Positions 1 through 9,056 of a stretch of 64,000 nucleotides of DNA are shown here, piece by piece. The notes under the pieces are model-generated. The model ran no database searches. It was not told the DNA's origin and saw nothing but the letters and a program-made list of their open reading frames with translations. The DNA comes from Schistosoma mansoni (Eukaryota > Platyhelminthes > Trematoda > Strigeidida > Schistosomatidae). Where the stretch lies: NCBI RefSeq assembly GCF_000237925.1, contig NW_017386160.1, forward strand, positions 1-64,000. The letters run 5' to 3'. Position 1 is the first letter of the stretch; every line of letters starts with the position of its first letter. A program made the translations under genes and the position numbers.

Positions 1-307
1 CGTTTGCAATGGCGAAGATGCATCCACTCTTTGTGTTCTACCAAATTCTAATCTTCTGAATTCCTCATATCTTTATCTTTTTCTCTTTCCAAATTTATTT
101 CACTGTACTATACTCCTTCAATAATTTCTTGAAACCCCTAATCTTTTGGATTTCTGATTATACTCCTACTACTTCTACCACTATGGGATTTGAATCGACA
201 ACTGCATCTCTGTGCTAATGTGGTATGGCAACTCGAACTGATGTACGTACGTACGAAGTTCTACGTTGTGACTGACTGACTGACTGTTTGCGTGCCCACG
301 TAATATA
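1..307 (+). repeat. Dispersed repeat family C, copy 1
   Basis: No gene is visible. The stretch is pyrimidine-rich and ends in a short ACGT/GACT tandem run (about 241-287). Similar text occurs at about 26996-27310 and 42300-42645, with the shared order: CCACTCTTTGTGTT-like start, CTACTACTTCTACC, GTGCTAA..GTATG.CAACT, then TACGTTGTGACTGACTGACT. I infer a dispersed repeat, perhaps the untranslated part of a LINE; the family is not identified. Confidence 0.6.
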
Positions 308-1077
308 TGACGTGATGATTCCCGCCAATGAGAGATTTATTGGTCGGACCAGTGACACGAAACCCGTACGAGCAATCTAGAGCACTTGTCGGTCCTACTA
401 TCTACTTAGCCCAGCCTGTCAAGTCCAGAACACCAATAACAGTCTCTGCAATATGAATCATTATATTTCAAACATACTGAGTTTATATACCAATCGAGCA
501 GACCACATCGTACCATAAAATAGAAAATAACATTTGTACAAGATTCAGCTAAATGTGACTGTGAATAGGAAGAACAGTAATTAATAGACTGGGTGTAACT
601 CAAGAATGGTAAATCGTATGATAATAGCCCATGTGTCCGAGAGATGGTGCTACACAGTGGCTAGAGACGTTATCAGAAATGGGTCAGAATAGAAGCCAAT
701 GGCGATCCTGCTGTAACCTTCTTTTACTTTCTGCATAAAGAGTGGTTACAACCTCCTTAACTACGAGAGTTCTTCTGGTTGTACATTTCAGTTTCCCTCA
801 CCATTGCTTTTTTCTTTTTTTATAGGCATCTTACCCCTTTCTCTTCCCATTTTCATTGTCGTGCGCGGCACATATATATCTGGTGCCCCCTTGCACCAAT
901 ATTTATGTGTTTAAATAAATAAATAAAATGGGTCAAAATAAAGCTTATAATAAGAGGGACGCGAATATGAATAGTTTATTTAGTTAACAGTTATACAGTT
1001 ATACTATATATACACATAGTTTTGATCCATAAATAGTTCTCAAAGTTACCGTCCATAATTCTCTTCGAGATATAACA
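308..1077 (-). mobile_element. LTR-like repeat family B, copy 1 (interrupted)
   Basis: On the minus strand this begins TGTTATATC and ends TCACGTCA, the TG...CA ends expected of an LTR. The copy at 41423-41893 has a TATA box and AATAAA at LTR-like spacing. Taking out the inserted RTE fragment at 616-930 leaves about 455 bp, close to the 471 bp of the 41.4-kb copy. No internal retroelement domain or clear target duplication adjoins it, so a solo LTR is the best reading. The parent element is unknown. Confidence 0.6.
616..930 (+). mobile_element. 3' end of an RTE/SR2-like LINE inserted in LTR-B
   Basis: Bases 631-738 read as the last residues of an RTE-clade ORF2 (MCPRDGATQWLETLSE.., then QNRSQWRSCCNLL, then a TAA stop), as in schistosome SR2-like elements. 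A 3' UTR follows and ends in an (AAAT)n tail at about 915-930. The LTR-B text resumes right after the tail, so this is a 5'-truncated insertion into an older LTR. The last 75 bases closely match the 3' tail of the family A repeats. Confidence 0.8.
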
Positions 1078-1087
1078 ATCCCTAACA

Positions 1088-1462
1088 GTCGGTTGCTATC
1101 GTCTCGCCACACGCAACACGTGTGCCAGTCATCTCGACTGGTGAAGTTTTACTACTTCGTCAATCGATTTGCCATCCTTACCTAGTAACCGTTTCCTAAC
1201 AATTGCATTACTTACTCGGTGATCCCAGGATATACGAGCAATGCTTCGAAGACACGTATGATCAAATACTAATGACCGACGAACATCCCCTACTCTTACC
1301 GACCGTGTTTCACAATTATAAAGTAAGACAGGACGAACTGCTGAGCAGTAAATCCGATCTTTGGCTAGTAGACGGATGTCTCGCGTGTGCCATAAGTGAC
1401 ACATGTTGGCAAAAGCTAATCGAAACTTCTGAAGACTGTGTCACTACATACACTTAACTTTA
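1088..1462 (-). pseudogene. RTE/SR2-like ORF2 C-terminal fragment
   Basis: The minus strand reads FRLAFANMCHLWHTRDIRL, then YCSAVRPVLLYNCET, FDHTCLRSIARISWDHRVSN and DGKSIDEVVKLH. This is the thumb/C-terminal region typical of RTE-clade reverse transcriptases. No catalytic domain is present, and the frame is lost near 1128 although homologous codons (LAHVLRV) continue. A dead LINE fragment; the opposite-strand reading frame here is a shadow. Confidence 0.8.
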
Positions 1463-1785
1463 GTAGTCACATTTTTCTTCCAATCTAGATGGAATTATCA
1501 AAATTAATAATTGTTTGTTATGCTATATGTATAATAAAAGTTCATTCATAATATCACAGTCATTTTTTTCTATAATAATATAAAAATCCCATAATCCTTT
1601 ATTACGTGCGAAAACTAATGATCTGTAGTGGTTCGAAAATTAAAATTTAACTCATATTTAGGTACTTTCTGGAAAAAGTAGGCTTTTTTTTACGTATTCG
1701 AAGCATTTTGTGCATGACTAATTATCCCGAAAATTTAACATGATGTTTCTGAGGCGGTAGTTCATGAATTAAGTATAGAATATTG
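1463..1785. other. No recognisable feature
   Basis: AT-rich DNA with homopolymer T runs. I see no coding frame or named repeat. Confidence 0.5.
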
Positions 1786-2321
1786 CCCACAATGGTACTA
1801 CGGCTGAGAGTATGGGAAGTTAGCTCTCTCTCTCTCTCTCAAACTGCTCTCACATGGCCACGCGTATATAGCCTCTGCCAGGGAAGTCCCACTCACTGCC
1901 TCCTCGCACTAGGAGTGTTGTTTACGAAATTGAGAGGACGAAAAGCGAATGTCTGGTGCTTTAACGGGGTTGGTGGATACAGAGGATTCACCTAGGGGAA
2001 TAGAAAACCCTGATTGCAAACCAGTGGTGCACATGGTCCCCAGTACCCTGAAGGAACAGTCGGCATACTAACCAATTATTGGTCACCGGTTACCGTGAGA
2101 CTGTATCTTCATACGTCGCTCCACTGCCTTGTGGATTAGACCTTTAGGTCAAAGGCTCCGGTCGTGGCCACCTAAGAAAACCACCTGATTCAGTTTGGGC
2201 ACCCCGATAACGTCATAGCCCATATACGAATCAAGCGACTTGCGTGGTGCATATGTTTTCGGTGCCTCTTTATACCAATATTTATGTGTTCAAATAATAA
2301 TAATATTAAATAAATAAATAC
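1786..2321 (+). mobile_element. Family A retroposon, copy 1 (near full length)
   Basis: About 0.53 kb. It starts at a fixed 5' point (AATG..TGGTAC.GC.GAGAGT), contains CTCACATGGCCACGCGTATA, CAGGGAAGTCC and AGCGAATGTC, and ends TTTATGTGTT followed by a TAAA-rich tail. The same unit recurs in both orientations at 2.9, 5.7, 10.5, 13.5, 13.9, 43.5 and 56.1 kb. It encodes nothing I recognise. The fixed 5' end and the A-rich tail shared with the RTE fragment at 616-930 suggest a LINE-mobilised non-autonomous element (inference). Confidence 0.75.
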
Positions 2322-2474
2322 ATAGAATATTCCTATTATTTTTTATTATATAATAAAAAAACCTGGTTTTAGTAGAAACATTTCGTGGCGAAAGTAACTT
2401 TCACTGAAGTCCCGTAGTCTATCAGTAAGATTTGTTAAAACATTGTTTTCTTTTTAATTTTAAAATATATTTAG

Positions 2475-2656
2475 CTTAAATCCTCTACAAATTTATAAAT
2501 ATGGATTGTCAACAAGCTGCAGTTTAAATCGCCGTCCTGGTATAACATATCCGCGGCCAGTTAGTCGCTATTGGGCAATTAGTAAAGTGATGGATCCTCA
2601 TCAATATACAGTTGACGCAATGCCATTGGTACGAACAGGAGGACGAGGACCTGACG
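2475..2656 (+). CDS. MRPL2: MRPL2 exon a (first visible)
   Basis: The acceptor follows a T-rich tract ending ATATTTAG. The exon ends GACG before GTAATA, leaving one base (phase 1). It encodes the basic stretch LNRRPG..YPRPVSRYW and the conserved TGGRGPDG. The acceptor is inferred; TGCAG at 2518-2522 is a weaker alternative that would shorten the exon. Confidence 0.8.
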
Positions 2657-5600
2657 GTAATACGTGTGACTATATAATAATGACATTTTACTGTTACATT
2701 TTTTTCCAACTACTTTTCTCAATCAGAATAATTTCTGTAACACAGTTATTAAATCAAGTGAACTTCGAGTTGTTTTCTTTTTTTCAAGTGCAAACATAGA
2801 ATTCATTAAAATTATAAAATTCGGTAGATTGCTGATTTCCTTGAGGTTTTTAAGTTTCAGTATTTTCTTATTTATTTGAGCACAGAAAATTTGTCATTTA
2901 ATTGTGTGATAGCTATGATACTGTCAGGGTTCCCAAACTGAATCAGGTAGTTTTCGTGGGGGGGCCACACCCGGAGACTTTGACCTAAAGATCTGATTCA
3001 CAAACCAGTGGAGCATCGTGAAGAGGTGCAGTCCCATGGTAGACGGTGACCAACAATTGGTTCCATTTGTTCCCTCAGGATAATCGAGTCCATGTGCACC
3101 ACTGATTTAGAATCAGGGTTTTTCAACTTCCCAAGGTGGACTTTCCGTGTCCACCGGACATTCGCTTTTCGTCCTCTCAATTTCATAAACAACGGTAATG
3201 CCGCGAGAATTTAGTGAGTAGGACTTTCACGGTAGTGGTTGTATGTGCATCGCCGTGTGAGAGCATTTGGAGAGAGAGAGCAGACTCTTCCTACTCTCGG
3301 CCGTACTAGCGCATCCGGGGGCGATCAGTGGCAAGTGAAAAACACTGAATAAACTAAATACATGTTGAATGAAGTGATGAATTAGTGTCTAGTTTAATAA
3401 GTGTTCCAGACTTAAGGAAATAAAATAAATTTCTCAAACGTTCATTTAGCTTCAAATAGTATTAGCTAGTAGTTACAGATAGCAGTCTATGAGTTTATTA
3501 ATCAGTTTCGCACATCATACTTAATTTAAAATTATCCCGCCTTCTTCATTATCGTTCAACCGCTAAAATCTAATAACTCAACTAATTTAGAGCCTTGTTT
3601 TTGATTGAGATCATGAACTAATTGATGTTAGACCACCATTGGAAACCTAGAAGCACTGGACGGCCGTTTCGTCCCATTCAGCAATTCGCATCCACGATCC
3701 TGCTCGCGGGACCCGGACCTAGGGCCTTCGGTCTCGCGCGCAGACGCTCAACATCTAGACCACTGAGCCGGCATCCAACGGTGTTAATGTCTAACCTTAA
3801 CCAATCCACGAGATTGCACGACCATCTTCCATTGTTTTGAGGTAAATACCTCTCTCTACCTGACACGGATTAGCTCCACTGGTCACGGCTTCTCACTAGA
3901 ACTTCGAAAATTCCCTCACGAAGCCTATTTGTTATTTTTTATTGTAGGTTTTCCTAAGTTCCAGGTCAAACCCATTATTTGTGAATCTCATTCCAGATTC
4001 TCATAAGTGTCGTTCAGATATTTATAAATCTACGTAAATTTCTCGTTATAACCCTTCATCAACTTTTTTCGACCCTGCTTTTGCATATTGAATGAAGTCA
4101 ACATAACACATATTCAACAGGACTCAGTTTGACTGCCTAATAAATATCCATTAGTAGAAAATTTAAGCTTTGCAGGTTCATCCTTACAAACATTATTCAT
4201 AAAGCAGCATCTATACCGAGAAATAGATTCAATTAATGTGTTTGTGAATGTCGACGTATAGCCTAATAATGATCATTAAAATGCATACAGCCATTACCAG
4301 TCAGGTCCTACTCACTGTCTTCCCATGGTATTGAGATTTGTTCAAAACATATCATGTGAGAATAGGGTTGAGATCTGTTATGACTTGACCTAGCCGTCGC
4401 CAATTTGTTATGTTTTTGACCTAGGCGGTAGCCAATTGTTATGACTTGATCAAGGTCGTCGCTGATTCGTTATGACCTTACGAATTTAACAAGGACGTAA
4501 TTCGTGTAAATTGTCCACCAATAGAATACGACTTCTACGACCTTCACACTGTGACAATGACGTTCGATTAGTATGAGTAATCTAGCGTCCTTATTGGCCC
4601 TTATCCGCCCAACCCGTCCACTTGAGTCCAAAAACACCAATAGCAGCCTCGGCAATACGAATCGTTTATTCCAAGCATACTTTGTTTATATATCAGACAG
4701 ACAGGCCACATCATACCACATAATAGAAAATAATATTTGTACAAAACCAGGCCAAATGAGGCTGTAAGCGTGGGAGACAATAATCAATAAAACTGAGTAT
4801 AACATAGGGACAGTAAATCATATAGTAATAATCAATAGGTCAAAATAAAGCTTAGATAATCTAGTTACCGAATAGTTATACAATAAGAATGATAGTCCAA
4901 TAGTAGGTCCTGCAAGTTACCCGTACTTATGTCTTCGCTACTACATAACAAGATCCTTGTCTGCCATGATTGGTAAACCAGTGATACTTTAAAACTGTTT
5001 TGTATATTTTTTCAGCACACGACCTACCTAAATTCAGTTTATTACACTTTTATTGTTGCCATATTATACTTATTTGAATCATAGACCATTTGTATTCTAA
5101 TTTTCCTCGAATTTAGGTAAAATTCAACTAAAACATGTTACAACTGGATTAAATCGTCCATGGTTTATGGTGGATAATAATCGTTCCAGACAAGTTTTAA
5201 CTAAAACTATCCATGAAGAATTAGTATTACAGGTAAGTAAACCCAAATTATAACTCTGTTGTTGTCATTGGATACAATATGGACAGAAGGGGACATATTA
5301 CTGTCTTGTCGTTTTCTCAAAGATAGCTTTTCATGACCTATTTTATAATATGTACCGGTTACTGAGCTTGCAATGACGCAGTTCCCGTAAACTTTCGAAA
5401 TGTTGATCCTCTTTTGGTCAGTATGAAGTCAATAATCAAAAGTGGAGATTAAATTCATTTAGTATTGTTTGTTTGAATCTTCCCATCAAGTGTTACCCAC
5501 ATTTTCCACAATAATAATAATAATGTTGAAACCTAAAAATTAACCGTGACAAGTCCTTCTTAAACTATATCCAAGTATATACTACTTAGTGAAGACATTT

Positions 5601-8600
5601 CATCAGGCTATTGCAAATATGAGCACTGAGACTGAAATTTTCTTTCATTATCTGTTGCAAACAGTTTTAACTAAGAGTACTCTCCAAATACTGATGTTAT
5701 ACCAAAAGCTGTACGCAATTTGTACCATTTACCTGGGTAATTTTATTTTAATAATTTGAACACATAAATATTGCTACAAAGGAGCACCGGATACTTATGC
5801 ACCACACAATTCACTTGGTTTGTGTGTGGGCTTTGATAGTGCCCAAACCGAATCAGGTGATTTTCTTAGGAGGCCACATCCGGAGCCTTTGACATAAAAG
5901 TCTGATCCACAAGGCAGTGGAGCGACGTATGGAGATGCAGTCCTATGGTAGCCGGTGACCAATAATTGGTTCATATGCCATTTGTCCCTACAGGATCCTG
6001 GAGTCCTTGTGCACCATTAGTTCGAAATCAGGGTTTTCCAACTCCCCTAGGTAGGCTCTCCGAATTCATCAACCTGGTTAAAGCATTGGACATTCGCTTT
6101 CCATCCTCTCAATTTCGTAAACAACAGTAATGCTGCGAGAATTTAGTGAGTAAGACTTCCCCTGGTAGTGGTTGTATGCACGTTGTCATGTGAGAGCATT
6201 TAGAGAAAAAGAGCAAACTCTTCCCATCCTCGACCATACCAGGGCACTTGGAGACCAGGAAAAAAACAGCTACTGAATAAGTGAACATGTCTTTTTTCCA
6301 GCCATTAGCAGAATAATTTTCACTTCATTGGTTTTAAACTGTTACTTTAAATAATTCAACTTAGACTGTCAAGTTGGAAAGTTATCACCACGAGAACAAT
6401 AAACAATATAAGAGTAAAACAATACTCGTTACTAAAAAGAAAGAAATTGTCGTGTTTTTTTTAATGATATTTTATTTTAATCTATGTTCTTAGGTCAAAA
6501 AAACATGGTGGAGACATCCGTTTATTGCTTTAGTAGCTTCAGGTGAAGTGAAAAGATGGATTATTGCAACTGTTAATATGAAACCTGGAGATGTTATACG
6601 TTCACACGTTGATATCCCTACTATACCAGGTAAAACTTTACACATTCATTATATCTTTCCCTTCCTCCTTCCTAAATCTTACGATTAGTATTTAGATAAT
6701 AACTATGTTAAAGACGCTTTTGAACCGCTCTTGAAGCTGAATCTTTTCAGATACTCATTAGCTAGGTTTAGGCTCATTAACCAATTAAAAGTATAAATTA
6801 ATTGACTTTGCATATTTGTATACAACTAATCTCAGTATAGTAGGAGTTATTTCATAATACCGACGAAGCATTTGCCAATTTCATTTATTGTAATGCTTGA
6901 TTGAATGTCTGACATGTAGATTGTTAATATAACTATCAAAAAGTTATGAGATTTACTAAAATATCAAGAAATCCAAGTTTCAATATTAATGACTGGTCCC
7001 AATATATAGCTAAGGGGCAAACTCATCCTGTGATAACCATAGAGGAACTAGTCTGACCTATATAGCATCTAAAATACTAGCCTCAATAATTATTGAACGC
7101 TCAACAAACACGAGAAAATCAGGCTGACTTCAGACCTGGTCGTAATTGCATCGACCACATATTCACTAATTGTCAGATTGTAGAATACAGACATTCTTAT
7201 GGCCGTCCGACAGTGGTGGCCTCTCTTAAAAGCAGCATTTGACTCTGTGAACCGAGACGTTCTGTTGTACTATTTTTCATTGAAGGGTGTACCTCAGAAG
7301 TACATAAACCTTGTGAAGGCTCTTGACTCGAACACTACCAGTCGAGTGAAAGCTTATGGCGAACTGTCATCTGATTTTGCAACCTCAAGTGGTGTCCAGC
7401 AAGGTTGTCCACTATCTCCATTTTTGTTTCATTTCATCATAAACCTACTACTGGAAATAGCATACTCGTAGACTGAATTTTCAGGAATTGATCTTTTACC
7501 AGAAACTCCAAATATCATCTTAAAATACGCAGATAAAATAAAATATCAGATACAGTAAGTCGTTTCCCTACTGGAAAACCTAAAGATGAATCCAATAATT
7601 TTGAAGGATTTATGAAGTGCATATTTCGTGGAGTTTTAACATACCCTTCCAAATCCAATTAATCGTAAAATTTGATCTATCTCGATGTTTTCTTTATGAC
7701 GGATAGTTGACTCGATAAAAACGATAAACTTTTGATGCGAATGTCTATTGTATTTCTTACATAAAATAAAGTGACGTCCATCATTTCACAAAAGATCTTC
7801 ATTAAAAGTGTTATACGGTAACCTTTTATTGTAAATTCTATGATTACTAGACTTCTTGAGACTATATTAAAATCCAGTCAAGTAGGCATAGTCTGCATTA
7901 CATGAAATTTAAATGCTCTGAGTTCGAAATTGACTATGATCATTTAAGTCACACATGTCTTATGAAATAACTATGTACAACTAAGAGTAAACAAAAGTTA
8001 CTACCTTTCTCCTTCATATAGTTGTGAGTTTATAGCTCTATTCAGAAAGAGATTGCATTCGCTAACCTTCTGTAACGCTATAGTTTTCGTGAAAGATATG
8101 TAATATTTAAGCTGAATTGATGGATGCAGATGATTCAATCTCAATTCTTGACTAGTGCAATGATAATTTCCAACAATGGTAAGTGCGAATTCATTTAGTA
8201 TTGTTTGTTTGAATCTTCCCATCAAGTGTTAGGACTGCAACTGGTCAGTCTCTAATTGGCATATGTGCATCCTGTGCGTATTGCCTCGATATAGTCTTAA
8301 TTCGTAAACATGGTAAGCAGAGATGGATAGTGGCTAGTAGTGGAATCCAGGACGCGCGACACTTCGTCNNNNNNNNNNNNNNNNNNNNNNNNNNNNNNNN
8401 NNNNNNNNNNNNNNNNNNNNNNNNNNNNNNNNNNNNNNNNNNNNNNNNNNNNNNNNNNNNNNNNNNNNNNNNNNNNNNNNNNNNNNNNNNNNNNNNNNNN
8501 NNNNNNNNNNNNNNNNNNNNNNNNNNNNNNNNNNNNNNNNNNNNNNNNNNNNNNNNNNNNNNNNNNNNGTGGATACCGCGATGGCGTTTGAAGCGAGGGT

Positions 8601-9021
8601 ACTGGGTTCGAGTCCCAAAGTGAACATGAACTCTGAGATGCAGGTACGTCTAGCTGACGAGTCTCAAATAGGACGAAGTGTCGCGCGTCCTGGATTCCAC
8701 TGCTAGCCACTATCCATCTCTGCTTACCAATGGTAAGTGCGTTTAAAAAAAACTGTACAATGCATTAATATATTTTCCTTAAGTATAAATATAACAGGCC
8801 AAACTTTGTTTTTCTGACGGCTATAATTAGTTAAAACAATGTATTTTGTCTCTTACTAGATACTTGCTAATAGCAGCCAAAATCCTTGGTTTCACCTTAG
8901 CAATTAAAACTAGCAGTTGATATTCTATAATTTTTTACTTTATGAAATCAAGTTACAGTTCAAAATGAACTAATGTTCAGTTTTCTGCATTTATTATAAT
9001 TGCAATAATCTCATTTTGCTT

Positions 9022-9056
<35 letters not shown>

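Larger units (their letters stand above)
8188..8735. mobile_element. Two SINE-2 copies in opposite orientation around an assembly gap
   Basis: From 8188 a module (AGTATTGTTTGTTTGAATCT) leads into the inverted 3' end of SINE-2 (TAAGCAGAGATGGATAGTGG, 8313 on). The 200-N gap follows, then a forward SINE-2 from 8569 with B-box text GGGTTCGAGTCCC and a hammerhead-like segment, ending at CATCTCTGCTTACC. The arms are near-perfect inverted copies, a likely reason the assembly broke here. Confidence 0.75.

Noticed and set aside
1783-1995. 70-codon frame
   Set aside because: Lies in family A repeat text; the same frame is broken in other copies.
8297-8710. Long frames crossing the N run on both strands
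   Set aside because: They are open only because N codons have no stops; the flanks are SINE-2 text. The same holds at 42648-43417, 55626-56129, 57857-58177 and 59585-60083.
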